The notes under the pieces are model-generated. The model searched no databases. It saw only the letters and a list, made by a program, of their open reading frames with translations, and was not told the DNA's origin. Of a DNA stretch of 48,143 nt, positions 33,585 through 42,488 are shown in pieces. The stretch's first letter is position 1; each line of letters opens with the position of its first letter. This stretch comes from an uncultured Lachnospiraceae bacterium (GTDB lineage: Bacteria; Bacillota_A; Clostridia; Lachnospirales; Lachnospiraceae). A program made the translations under genes and the position numbers. The DNA is taken from NCBI GenBank assembly GCA_910588595.1, contig CAJUQU010000002.1:1-48143 (forward strand). Reading direction: 5' to 3'.

Positions 33585-34697
33585 CTAGTTGGTGATGATC
33601 TTCTCTGTCTCTTTGTCAAATACATGGATCTTCTCAATATCAATAGCAAATTTAACCTTATCACCAGGTCTAGCAGTTGTTCTGGGATCAACTCTCGCCG
33701 TGATCGGGAACTCTGCCAGATCAGCATATAAGAATACTTCTGCACCGAGCAACTCATATACACGGATCGTTGTCTCAAATGTGCTGTCAGACTTTGCCTC
33801 TACCATCATCTGTGAATCATAGATATCCTCTGGTCTGATACCAAATGTAACGGTCTTTCCGTTGTATCCGCCATCGATGAGCTTCTTAGACTTTGCGGGA
33901 GGAAGCGGAATAGAAAGTCCAGCCACCTTTAAGCTCGCGGTGTCGCCCTTCACTTCAACAGAAGCGTCGATAAAGTTCATCTGCGGAGATCCCATGAATC
34001 CTGCAACGAACAGGTTCTGCGGCTTCTCATACAAGTTCTGCGGCGTATCTACCTGCTGAACGATACCGTCCTTCATAACTACGATACGGGTACCGAGTGT
34101 CATAGCCTCTGTCTGGTCATGTGTAACGTAGATGATGGTTGTGCCGAGTCTCTGGTGCAGCTTTGCGATCTCGATACGCATCTGTACACGGAGCTTTGCA
34201 TCCAGGTTGGAGAGAGGCTCATCCATCAGGAATACTTTAGGATTACGCACGATCGCACGTCCCATGGCAACACGCTGTCTCTGACCACCTGACAAAGCCT
34301 TCGGCTTTCTGTCGAGGAGCGCTGTCAAGTCGAGGATCTTAGCTGCTTCCTTAACCATTTTATCAATCTCATTCTTGGGAACTTTTCTTAATTTAAGACC
34401 GAATGCCATATTGTCATACACTGACATATGAGGGTACAGAGCGTAGTTCTGGAATACCATCGCGATATCTCTGTCCTTTGGCTCAACGTCATTCACAACT
34501 CTGTCGCCAATCTTCAATTCGCCGGAAGAAATGTCTTCAAGTCCTGCGATCATACGAAGTGTCGTTGACTTACCACAACCTGAAGGTCCTACGAAGATGA
34601 TGAACTCTTTGTCAGCAATTTCAAGGTTGAAATTTTTAACTGCTTCGAATCCATTTGGATATACTTTACAAACATTTTTTAAAGATAAACTTGCCAT
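33585..34697 (-). CDS. msmX: Sugar ABC transporter ATP-binding protein, MsmX/UgpC type
   Basis: 370 residues. Walker A GPSGCGKSTT, Q-loop FQNYALYPHM, signature LSGGQRQRVAMGRA, Walker B VFLMDEPLSNLDAKLR and the switch His in YVTHDQTEAM, followed by the C-terminal TOBE-like regulatory domain. In Firmicutes such ATPases are shared energisers for several carbohydrate importers. No permease or binding protein for sugars is nearby, which fits a shared, unlinked ATPase. ATG 34697 follows GGGAGG by nine bases. The symbol indicates the family; the exact orthologue is not certain. Confidence 0.92.
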   Translation of the reverse strand: MASLSLKNVCKVYPNGFEAVKNFNLEIADKEFIIFVGPSGCGKSTTLRMIAGLEDISSGELKIGDRVVNDVEPKDRDIAMVFQNYALYPHMSVYDNMAFGLKLRKVPKNEIDKMVKEAAKILDLTALLDRKPKALSGGQRQRVAMGRAIVRNPKVFLMDEPLSNLDAKLRVQMRIEIAKLHQRLGTTIIYVTHDQTEAMTLGTRIVVMKDGIVQQVDTPQNLYEKPQNLFVAGFMGSPQMNFIDASVEVKGDTASLKVAGLSIPLPPAKSKKLIDGGYNGKTVTFGIRPEDIYDSQMMVEAKSDSTFETTIRVYELLGAEVFLYADLAEFPITARVDPRTTARPGDKVKFAIDIEKIHVFDKETEKIITN

Positions 34698-34959
34698 TTT
34701 GAACTGCCTCCCGAATTATAGATTATTTTGTTTCGTTGAAAGGATTATGTATTTGGACATTCTTTCAACAGGTTGTTTTACATGTTTCAAGTATAGAATA
34801 AATTTGCCAAAAATGCTATACCATAAATCCACAAAGTTTTTTAAATGCTTATGTAACAATTGCTTACAAGTTACTAAAGGGGTTGTCATTTGTTATCTCA
34901 TGTAAGCAGTTTGTTCAACCTTCACGGTTAATTCTGTACAGTTTCACCAAAAGAAGAAT

Positions 34960-35742
34960 CTATTTTTGCTTATTTGTGTCACTATTGAGGCTGCTTTCGG
35001 GCACTTCCACAAACTTTCCGTTCCGAAATACTTTAACCATTTTATTTTCGCGCTCGATGCGGTCGCTCTCCGCAAATATACCGCTGTCACCATCCTGGTC
35101 GTCCTCCTCCCCTGACGCTTCTTTGCTGGCAGCAATGATCGCCTCCTCGTATTTCTTGAATACACGCAGCAGCAGTTTTGCCTTGACATAGAAGACAACC
35201 CCAAATGTCATCAGTATGAGCACTGGCAGCGCCTGCGGGAACAAAAAGAGTATGATGACCGGTACCGCATAGACCGCCACCAGCAAAAACGCCGTCGGCA
35301 TATGCGAAAGTGCCATCAGAAAAGCATTCTTTATCGTATTTTTGACCGGATTGATAAATCGCGCCTGAAGCGGGAATATGAAGACCACTCCCATGAGCAC
35401 CACGATCGTTACCATCGTCATAGCGATCTGCATCCACTGGGCAAACTCGATCCCGGAATAGGCTAAAATCCTGTAATCCGCCAGGAGGATCCCGAAGATG
35501 ACAAGGAGTATGAGCCAGATCACCGTCCCCTGCTTAAAGTTCTCCTTGAACGCCTTCCAAAAGCCTTTTACAATATAAGTCTCCTCATTTCTCACCATCT
35601 TGTAGCTCATATAATACGCCGCCGAAAATGAAGCCCCGATCGTAAAAAACGGAATACTGAAAACAATGAACAGAAAATTCAATATCATGATATCTGCCAC
35701 TTTGTTCAGAAAACTCATCAATGGACTGTCAAGCTTAAACAT
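34960..35742 (-). CDS. YesL/DUF624 family membrane protein
   Basis: 260 residues with about five membrane segments and a hydrophilic acidic tail (from about residue 205). The N-terminus (LMSFLNKVADIMILNFLFIV) followed by SIPFFTIGASFSAAYYMSYK is typical for YesL/DUF624 proteins, which are encoded near carbohydrate ABC transporters; their role is not defined. It begins 25 nt after the HD-GYP stop, so they are probably co-transcribed, and is followed by the MsmX-like gene after about 260 nt. That gap is AT-rich and contains no gene I can support. Confidence 0.82.
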   Translation of the reverse strand: MFKLDSPLMSFLNKVADIMILNFLFIVFSIPFFTIGASFSAAYYMSYKMVRNEETYIVKGFWKAFKENFKQGTVIWLILLVIFGILLADYRILAYSGIEFAQWMQIAMTMVTIVVLMGVVFIFPLQARFINPVKNTIKNAFLMALSHMPTAFLLVAVYAVPVIILFLFPQALPVLILMTFGVVFYVKAKLLLRVFKKYEEAIIAASKEASGEEDDQDGDSGIFAESDRIERENKMVKVFRNGKFVEVPESSLNSDTNKQK

Positions 35743-35767
35743 ACTGTAAATTCTCCTCTCGTTTTGC

Positions 35768-37021
35768 TCAGCTCAGGCTCGAATATACCTGATTGTAATT
35801 GCGCAGCAGCTTCTGGTGCGTCACCAGTGCCATGTCCGCCTTCTGCTTTGCCTTGTCCATGATCTCATCATAATTCTTCAGGAACGTATCTGCAACGATC
35901 CCCTCATATTTGCCGGAAATGATGCCGTTGTTGAGATCGTCGATGATCTCCTCCTTCGTATATGCCTCCCTGTAGGGCTTGGGTTCCATCGAATTGACCA
36001 CCTGCTCCGAGATCTGCAGGATCGCTTCCTTCTCATCCATCACACTCGCTTTCAGCCCGCGCGGATACCCGCTTCCGTCAAAGCGCTCATGATGTCCCGC
36101 CGCGATCCTTATGATCTCCTTGGAGAGTTTGCGTTCCAGCGTCTTTTCCATGATGTCCACATGAGTCTTGACCAGGTTCTTCTCCTCCTCACTGAGTGTC
36201 CTCGGTGCGTTGAGCAGTTCGCTTGGGATCGCCAGCATTCCGATATCGTGGAGCATCGCAGCATAGTACACTTCATTTTTGTCCAGCTCGCTCAGCCTCA
36301 GTTTTCTGCCAAGCTCGCGGCACACATAGATGGTCGCCACGGTCTCGGATACCATCTGTTCCTCCTTGAGCCCGGTACAGTACATGAGCATCTTTAAGTA
36401 CTTTTCCTTCTCGATATCCGACAGCAATATATACTCAAGGCTCTCGTTGTACTCTGCCTTGTAACTGTTATCCCGTATTTTTGTAAAGATGTCATGCGCC
36501 TCCACGGTCCTGACAAGCAGCTCGCACACCCTGGGATCATATTTTGTCCCGGCGTACTTCTCGATCAGTCTGTGATCAAATTTTGCCCCAAAAGATCTCT
36601 GCCAGATGTCCATGATCTCCGCCACTTTCAGGACCTCCATCTCAAAGCGGTACCTGTAATCCATGTCCTTTGTCTTGCTGTAGTCCATATGATGGTAGAG
36701 GATCATCTTAGACTGCTCCTCCAACGGAGAGAGATACCGCAGAAAAAGGTAGCCGTATACAGAATGCGGTGTCGGATTTTTTGACTCAAAAGTCAGTGCC
36801 TTGCGCACATCATCCGTCTTGTATGCCCCGATGTCATGGAGCAGCGCCAGCACCATATAGTCCGCGATCTCATATTTTTCGTATGCTCCCTGCGTTTCCA
36901 ACATCTTTGACATGATGTAGCTCACCCGCATACTATGATGTGCCAGGGTTTTGTTCATCAGCCTCACTGTCTCATAGATCAAATCTGCCATATTTCTGCT
37001 TGTGATATATTCTACTGCCAT
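35768..37021 (-). CDS. HD-GYP domain protein with two HD domains
   Basis: 417 residues, cytoplasmic. A first HD domain has LLHDIGA near residues 61-67. A second carries the full HD-GYP signature: LHDIGMLAIPSELL (His258-Asp259), THVDIMEKTL and GHHERFDGSGYP ending at residue 320. HD-GYP proteins degrade cyclic-di-GMP, so it should lower this second messenger; the first HD may be regulatory. No receiver or sensor domain is attached. ATG 37021 is five bases after GAGGTGG. Heads a two-gene unit with the YesL protein. Confidence 0.93.
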   Translation of the reverse strand: MAVEYITSRNMADLIYETVRLMNKTLAHHSMRVSYIMSKMLETQGAYEKYEIADYMVLALLHDIGAYKTDDVRKALTFESKNPTPHSVYGYLFLRYLSPLEEQSKMILYHHMDYSKTKDMDYRYRFEMEVLKVAEIMDIWQRSFGAKFDHRLIEKYAGTKYDPRVCELLVRTVEAHDIFTKIRDNSYKAEYNESLEYILLSDIEKEKYLKMLMYCTGLKEEQMVSETVATIYVCRELGRKLRLSELDKNEVYYAAMLHDIGMLAIPSELLNAPRTLSEEEKNLVKTHVDIMEKTLERKLSKEIIRIAAGHHERFDGSGYPRGLKASVMDEKEAILQISEQVVNSMEPKPYREAYTKEEIIDDLNNGIISGKYEGIVADTFLKNYDEIMDKAKQKADMALVTHQKLLRNYNQVYSSLS

Positions 37022-37092
37022 TTTTCCACCTCATTTATTATATTAATGTATAACCGACCGCACGCCGCAAAATCCCTTGTGATCGCATGCAT

Positions 37093-37617
37093 CTATAGCA
37101 TGATACTGCGTTTCATTGGCGTATACCGGATCCCGTCACATGCCTGCTCCACATCGGTATCGACAAATCCCATGCGGTGATAAAATCCCGTCGCATAAGG
37201 CGCTGCATTGACGGTGATGCTGTCGCGCCCCTCCTCGGTCAGAACATACCTGCTCACATACTCGATCATCCCTCTGCCGATTCCCATCCTGTGGTATTTT
37301 TCGTCGACAAAAAGGAGCGATATGTGTGTCTCCCCCCTGAGACTGAGCATCCCGATCATTTTATTGTTGTCATATGCACCAAAAAGCTGATACGAACCCA
37401 GAACAAACATTCTATAAAGTACTGTATCCGTGACAAAATCCTGAAAACTCTCGACGCCCTCCGGCGTGAAGTCATGTGCCTCAAACTGCATGAACGTGCG
37501 CCACGCAAGCGCCATGGCATCGTCCCATTCATCGCGGTATGCAGGTCTTATGGAGATTCTGATCGGCTTGATGATGTTTCTCTCATGTCTCTGCCTGAAC
37601 TCCAATTTTACAGCCAC
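37093..37617 (-). CDS. GNAT-family N-acetyltransferase
   Basis: About 170-174 residues. The acetyl-CoA binding motif A is visible in LLFVDEKYHRMGIGRGMIEY (R-x-x-G-x-G/A pattern) and motif B in VNAAPYATGFYHRMGF. It transfers acetyl groups to an unknown amine. The GTG at 37617 is too close to its GAGAGG; a TTG at 37605 has better spacing and could be the true start. Stands alone, 72 nt downstream from the HD-GYP gene start region, with no terminator seen between. Confidence 0.85.
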   Translation of the reverse strand: MAVKLEFRQRHERNIIKPIRISIRPAYRDEWDDAMALAWRTFMQFEAHDFTPEGVESFQDFVTDTVLYRMFVLGSYQLFGAYDNNKMIGMLSLRGETHISLLFVDEKYHRMGIGRGMIEYVSRYVLTEEGRDSITVNAAPYATGFYHRMGFVDTDVEQACDGIRYTPMKRSIML

Positions 37618-37712
37618 CCTCTCACTTTATGAGTCTTTTTTCATAGTATAGCACAAATTTTCCGAATTGTATATTTTTTGGCGGAAAATAAAAAATTGTG
37701 AAATCAAGAAAA

Positions 37713-37741
37713 GACACAGACTCCAAAACAAAGCCTGTGTC
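37713..37741 (-). terminator. Terminator of the Crh-like gene
   Basis: GACACAGGC pairs with GTCTGTGTC (with G-U pairs extending it), followed on the minus strand by TTTTCTT; 10 nt after the stop. Confidence 0.75.
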
Positions 37742-37750
37742 CTGCTGTCT

Positions 37751-38005
37751 TTATTGACATATAAAGAATTTCTCAAGTGCCTCGACTGCTTCACCCTCAT
37801 CATTTCCATCAGCGGCGATCGTCACGTTCATCCCTTCCGAGGGATTAAATGCGATGATCCCCATGATGCTCTTGGCATTGATCCTGTACTTGTCATACTC
37901 CAGCAGGATCTCACTCTTGTACTGGCTTGCGATCTGGACGATCTCCGCCAGCGGATGATCATATCTCTTTTCGATTTCCTTGACCAAAACTTCTCTTTTT
38001 AACAC
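37751..38005 (-). CDS. HPr-like / Crh-like protein lacking the catalytic His
   Basis: 84 residues, the usual HPr size, with the HPr fold pattern throughout. Aligned by eye with B. subtilis HPr, the active-site stretch HARPA is replaced by YDHPLA, so His-15 becomes Tyr and Arg-17 becomes His while the Pro stays. The Ser-46 region NAKSIMGIIAF is retained. Loss of His-15 with Ser-46 kept is the plan of Crh, which works in carbon catabolite repression when phosphorylated by HPr kinase but not in sugar transport. The GTG at 38005, seven bases after GGAGGG, is preferred over the ATG at 38026. The catabolite-repression role is inferred. Confidence 0.85.
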   Translation of the reverse strand: MLKREVLVKEIEKRYDHPLAEIVQIASQYKSEILLEYDKYRINAKSIMGIIAFNPSEGMNVTIAADGNDEGEAVEALEKFFICQ

Positions 38006-38223
38006 ACCGAATCCCTCCGTTACCATCCAAAATTCCTATGATTAAATTCGCACACTTTTGTAAACGAAAGACCTCGCAAAGCGATGCTCTTTCCTATATA
38101 TAATGTAATAATTGCTTAAAATCAACTACGTCTTATTGTCCGTTTTTTTGATGGAAAAGTCAATGTTTTTTTATGAAAATTTGTGAAATAATCAAAAAAC
38201 CGTCTTTTTCACGAAAAAAGTGC

Positions 38224-40647
38224 CTATTTTAAGTATTTCATTAGTATTTTCTGCAAAACATCCACATCGATCGGCTTTGTCATGAAATCGTCAAACCCTT
38301 TTTTGATATAATCCTCCCGAGCTCCAGCGATAGCGTTCGCCGTCAGGACAACGATGGGCGTATCGTGGCTTGCACTCTCCTGATGTCCATGAAGGTACAG
38401 CATCATATCCGTGCCGCTGATCTCGGGCATCATATCGTCTGTGAGGATCAGATCGTACACCTCCACATCCAGATGATTGATCGCGGCCTGTCCGCCATAT
38501 GCACGGCTCACCTGTATGTCCAGCATCTCGAGGATCGAAGCGATCACCTCAAGATTCATCTCGTTGTCGTCCACCACAAAGACCCTCTTGCCCGGAAAGC
38601 GCATCGTCTCCAGACTTTCCTCACACTTTTCATCAGTCAGGAGCTCAAAACGCTTTTTGAAGTTGCCGATCGGCGTATCCGACACGATCTTCTGCGGGAT
38701 CAGCACGTGAAAGCAGGAACCTTTGCCGTACTCACTCTCCACGCTGATCTTACCGTCCATCAGCCCCACCAGGCGCGATGTGATACTAAGCCCCAGACCT
38801 GTACCCTCGATGCTCCTGTTCTTGAGGCGGTCGAGCCGCTCAAACTCGACAAAGAGCTTTGACAGGTCTTCCTGTTTGATGCCTACACCGCTGTCTGTCA
38901 CCCTGACATCAAGCAGGATATTTTCCTCACCGACACGATCAGAGACACTCTGTCTCGTGACACTTAGCTTCACCCACCCTGTTTTTGTGTATTTCACTGC
39001 GTTCGTCATCAGATTTAGAATCACCTGCTTGATCCGCACCTCATCTCCATAAAGCAGATCTGGTATCTCTGCGTCAATATCAATCTGCAGCTCGAGCCCC
39101 TCGTTGTCGATCCGCTCCTGTGTCATCACCACAACATCGTTGAGAAGCGACGAGAGCGAATAATCTGAAGCGACGATATCCATTTTGCCCGTCTCGATCT
39201 TTGAGAAATCAAGGATATCATTGATCAGCGCCAGAAGTGTCCTGCCCGCACTCTGGATGTCCGAAGAATGCTTCTTGATGCTGCTCTTTTCCGTCTCGTG
39301 CATGATCAGTTCATTGAGCCCGAGGATCGCGTTGAGGGGCGTGCGTATCTCATGGGACATATGTGAGAGAAAGCGGCTCTTTTGCTCGCTTGCAGCCTCC
39401 GCAGCTATCTTTTCACGCTCCATGATAACGTGATCCGCCTCCGTCCTCATGCGGTTGAGTTCATTTCGGTTCCGCACGATCCAGACTAACATACACACGC
39501 CGAATACCAGAAGCCCGTAGCCAAATGCGATCGAACATGGATAGATAACCTCATTCCAATAAAATATCATACTTGCCACGGTCGTTATAATGATCGCGCC
39601 AAACCCTAAAAGCACCTCCGCTGACGGAATGATCTTCTCCTGCACAAAACTCGCAATACATGCAGCGATATCCATCACGATCAGAACATGTACAACAATA
39701 TAAAAATCAGAGATATTTTTCGCGAAGATCACAAAGGCCGCCACACTGACAACCCCGGTAATAAAATTCATAAAAGCCAGCACTTCATACCGCCTGTGTC
39801 CCGGGAAAAACGCATACTCCGCAAACAATATGAACGGAATGGGCAGCAAGATCATTGAAATATTGTTCAGCCAGCTTACAAGAGAGATCCTCTCCACAAA
39901 AATCTCCATACATCCGCTGTCCGTTCCGAGGTAGATCACAGACATCACCAAAAAGGTCGTAAGCCACTTGAGCGGGCGTACATCGCGGCGCTTGTCGACT
40001 AGTATATCAGAGTGGCTTGTGATCAGATTCAATATGATCAGCACGACAGCAGCCATACAGATGAAGAGACTGCTGCCTGACTCAGTCAGGATATAGCGCA
40101 CCAGCGCATATCTGTCACCTACCGCCACAAACTGGACAGTCGAGCTTTCGCTTCCCATCTCATTCACAAGTTCCACAGTGATCGTATCTCCCGCCTTCAT
40201 CCCTGCAGCCGGCACGTGATGAAGCATATACATACGCTTGCTGTGGGAGCGATACTCATCCCGAAAATGATATTCATACTCCACCTCGCCATTGACATAG
40301 ACGACGGTGTCAAGCGCCCGCGCGCGAAAACACAGATATTCCTCCGCTGAGGGCGTAAAGTCGAGCGTCTTTGTGATGGACACCTGACCGTCCTTTGTAA
40401 CAATCTGCAGATAGTGCTGCGCATGTGCCGTCACTCTGACGGCATCCCCCTGCGCATCCTGCAGGTCGGTATAGTACCAGTCATTGCCAAACCACACATC
40501 CTTTTTTCCGATATTCTTGAAATGCCGCTGCACAGGAGCACTCAGCCAGATCAATACTGTGATCACAAATAGGGCAATAAAAAAAGCACAGTATATTACC
40601 CTGATCACCAAACGCAGATCTACAATTTTGTCTTTTTGGTTTTTCAT
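38224..40647 (-). CDS. Hybrid sensor histidine kinase with receiver domain
   Basis: About 807 residues. An N-terminal membrane segment is followed by an extracellular beta-rich domain (about 50-190) and a block of seven or so membrane helices, the layout of 7TM-DISM-type sensors. Then a coiled coil, the H-box FLSHMSHEIRTPLNAILGLN, the N-box and GTGLGLSI G-box, and a C-terminal receiver with the Asp in LILTDDMMPEISG. ATG 40647 follows AAGGA by four bases; the frame can be extended 25 codons. The response regulator gene lies 103 nt upstream, so the two likely act together. Confidence 0.92.
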   Translation of the reverse strand: MKNQKDKIVDLRLVIRVIYCAFFIALFVITVLIWLSAPVQRHFKNIGKKDVWFGNDWYYTDLQDAQGDAVRVTAHAQHYLQIVTKDGQVSITKTLDFTPSAEEYLCFRARALDTVVYVNGEVEYEYHFRDEYRSHSKRMYMLHHVPAAGMKAGDTITVELVNEMGSESSTVQFVAVGDRYALVRYILTESGSSLFICMAAVVLIILNLITSHSDILVDKRRDVRPLKWLTTFLVMSVIYLGTDSGCMEIFVERISLVSWLNNISMILLPIPFILFAEYAFFPGHRRYEVLAFMNFITGVVSVAAFVIFAKNISDFYIVVHVLIVMDIAACIASFVQEKIIPSAEVLLGFGAIIITTVASMIFYWNEVIYPCSIAFGYGLLVFGVCMLVWIVRNRNELNRMRTEADHVIMEREKIAAEAASEQKSRFLSHMSHEIRTPLNAILGLNELIMHETEKSSIKKHSSDIQSAGRTLLALINDILDFSKIETGKMDIVASDYSLSSLLNDVVVMTQERIDNEGLELQIDIDAEIPDLLYGDEVRIKQVILNLMTNAVKYTKTGWVKLSVTRQSVSDRVGEENILLDVRVTDSGVGIKQEDLSKLFVEFERLDRLKNRSIEGTGLGLSITSRLVGLMDGKISVESEYGKGSCFHVLIPQKIVSDTPIGNFKKRFELLTDEKCEESLETMRFPGKRVFVVDDNEMNLEVIASILEMLDIQVSRAYGGQAAINHLDVEVYDLILTDDMMPEISGTDMMLYLHGHQESASHDTPIVVLTANAIAGAREDYIKKGFDDFMTKPIDVDVLQKILMKYLK

Positions 40648-40750
40648 GATATCCTTACTCCCATTCGCGCGCCCCGACGGGCCCTTTCTTCGGGATCGCA
40701 AGATCTCTGATCTTAAGTGCATCCCTCTGTATCACCACGTCTAAAGCGGG

Positions 40751-41512
40751 CTAACCGCTCTTATTTTTATCCTCTTCCAATGCCCACAAATATCCGATGC
40801 CATATACAGTTTTGATATAGTTGCGCGCATCAAGTTTGTTGTTGAGCATATGCACGACCTCTGCCAAAGCTGCCTCGTCCATATCTTTCCTGCTCTCGGA
40901 CTTGAGTTTATCCACCAAAGCCTTTTTTTTGAGCACGATGCCTTTATTTTCTACCAGATTGCGCAGCAGACACTGCTCCAGGCGGTTGAGCCGCACCTTT
41001 TTCCCCGAAATACTATATTCACCGGTATCAAAGTTAAATAAGTAATCATCTATTGCCACAATATGTTCACCGATAATGCTTTTGCGGCTGCCCGCACCGA
41101 TCGCCTCAAACCGGCTGATGGCACGGAAACTGAAATTTCTCTTCCCCCGCTTAAACTGCGTCCAGACCTTTGCCTTGAGCACGGATACACTAAAAGGCTT
41201 GGTGATGTAATCCATGATACCCTGCTTGTCAAACTCTGTCATATCGGGTTCTTTGTCATTTGAGACGATCAGAATGATCGGTATGTTGCACGATTCATAA
41301 AGTCCCAGACTCAGCTCATATATGAGATCATTCCCGTCCCCGTCGGGAAGTTCTGTGTCGATGATGATCTGCTGGTATTGTTCGCTTTCGAGCAAAGCGG
41401 TCGCTGCCTCAAGCGTCCCGCAGCTAAAAGCATGTATCTCGTTATCTGTCAGTTCCCTGCACAGCCTCTCTGCCAGCTGAAAGTCTGCCTCGATAATCAA
41501 TATTTTGTTCAT
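40751..41512 (-). CDS. OmpR-family response regulator
   Basis: 253 residues. Receiver: acidic EAD near the N-terminus (one acidic residue fewer than the usual DD pair), phospho-Asp in IIIDTELPDGDG and Lys in DYITKPF. C-terminal winged helix: VRLNRLEQCLLRNLVENKG, then ALAEVVHMLNNKLDARNYI and the wing IKTVYGIGYLW. ATG 41512 has AAAGGGA ahead. It lies upstream of the hybrid kinase in the same orientation. The 40648-40750 gap contains a GC-rich hairpin region but no gene. Confidence 0.9.
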   Translation of the reverse strand: MNKILIIEADFQLAERLCRELTDNEIHAFSCGTLEAATALLESEQYQQIIIDTELPDGDGNDLIYELSLGLYESCNIPIILIVSNDKEPDMTEFDKQGIMDYITKPFSVSVLKAKVWTQFKRGKRNFSFRAISRFEAIGAGSRKSIIGEHIVAIDDYLFNFDTGEYSISGKKVRLNRLEQCLLRNLVENKGIVLKKKALVDKLKSESRKDMDEAALAEVVHMLNNKLDARNYIKTVYGIGYLWALEEDKNKSG

Positions 41513-41528
41513 GATAATGTCCCTTTTG

Positions 41529-41604
41529 CACTAACGCTTACCTGCCCGCTTCGGCGGGCTCTCTGATCAAGGTATAACTCCCGCCACAGCGGGCTCTCAG
41601 ATCA
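41529..41604. repeat. Two tandem GC-hairpin repeats
   Basis: GCCCGCTTCGGCGGGC (41544-41559) followed by TCTCTGATCAA, and CCCGCCACAGCGGG (41580-41593) followed by CTCTCAGATCAA. The first copy, with its upstream ACTAACGCTTACCT, matches ACTAACTCCCATCTGCCTGC at 11846-11870. Part of the same hairpin-repeat family as 11816-11912. Confidence 0.6.
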
Positions 41605-41728
41605 AAATGCTCTCCAATTCTCTGTATTAAAAGTATAGTCCTTCTTGGCTGCATTATCAATGGCATTATGCCAGGTGTCAGTAAATTCATGCATAATGCA
41701 CAATATTTGCTCCTTACTTCGCCTGTTT

Positions 41729-41768
41729 AGCGTGAAATCTTAGATTTCACCATCCTGATCAATGTTAG
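41729..41768. repeat. Hairpin repeat at the spmB 3' end
   Basis: GTGAAATCTTAGATTTCAC (41732-41750) followed by CATCCTGATCAA. It is the inverted counterpart of the copy at 11880-11912. It touches the spmB stop codon (41765-41767) and could serve as its transcript-end hairpin, although no T-run follows. Confidence 0.65.
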
Positions 41769-42292
41769 CGTGTTAAAATACCTGCCAAAACGACACTTGC
41801 CGCAATGCCGGAAAAGGTGGACAACAGTGCTCCCGCAAGCGTCCATCTTGTCTTTGTGACCTTTGCCGCCATAAAATAGACAGACATCGTATAAAAGACC
41901 GTCTCGGTGCTGGCGAGTGCGAGCGATGTCGCAAGTCCTGCAAAAGAATCAGTTCCGTATTCCTTGAAGATATCGAGCGCAAGCCCTGTCGCCGCCGATG
42001 CGGAGAAAAGCTTTACCACAAAAAGGGAGATGAGTTCGTTTGGAAAATCATTGGAAATCAGCGTGATCACGCGCCCGATCAGCTCTCCCGCAAACTCCAG
42101 AAACCCCGATGCCCGAAGAACGCCCACTGCGATCATCAGTCCGATCAGGGTCGGCACGATGCCGACAACCGTCTTCATACCGTCCCTTGCCCCTCTGGTA
42201 AAGCTCGCGTAGATGTCCTTCTTCTGTGACAGCCCCATTGCTACGATATAAAAGATCAAAGCCGGTATCAGCATATTGGATATCCGTGTCAT
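41765..42292 (-). CDS. spmB: Spore maturation protein B
   Basis: About 175 residues with four or so membrane helices; gate/nucleoside-recognition-domain signature seen in SFTRGARDGMKTVVGIVPTL, and FGxx-like NDFPNELISLFVVKLFSASA near the middle. SpmB works with SpmA in spore core dehydration in Bacillus. The ATG at 42292 has GGAG nine bases upstream, and the protein from there matches the normal SpmB length; the frame runs 30 codons further. SpmA, normally next to it, is not in the window. Indicates a spore-forming or formerly spore-forming host. Confidence 0.88.
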   Translation of the reverse strand: MTRISNMLIPALIFYIVAMGLSQKKDIYASFTRGARDGMKTVVGIVPTLIGLMIAVGVLRASGFLEFAGELIGRVITLISNDFPNELISLFVVKLFSASAATGLALDIFKEYGTDSFAGLATSLALASTETVFYTMSVYFMAAKVTKTRWTLAGALLSTFSGIAASVVLAGILTR

Positions 42293-42488
42293 GGTGGACG
42301 CTCCTGAAACGATGTATTGTATTAATGTATATTCCCACCAAAATTGAAATATGATCATCGTATCTTGATGCTGCGGCGTCAAAATACCGTTAAAATTGGT
42401 ACTTATGTACTATGCCACACACCCGCTTTTCGGTATATAGTATCTCTTGCGAAACCACTTAAACTATTTTACTAAGGAGATTTTAGAC

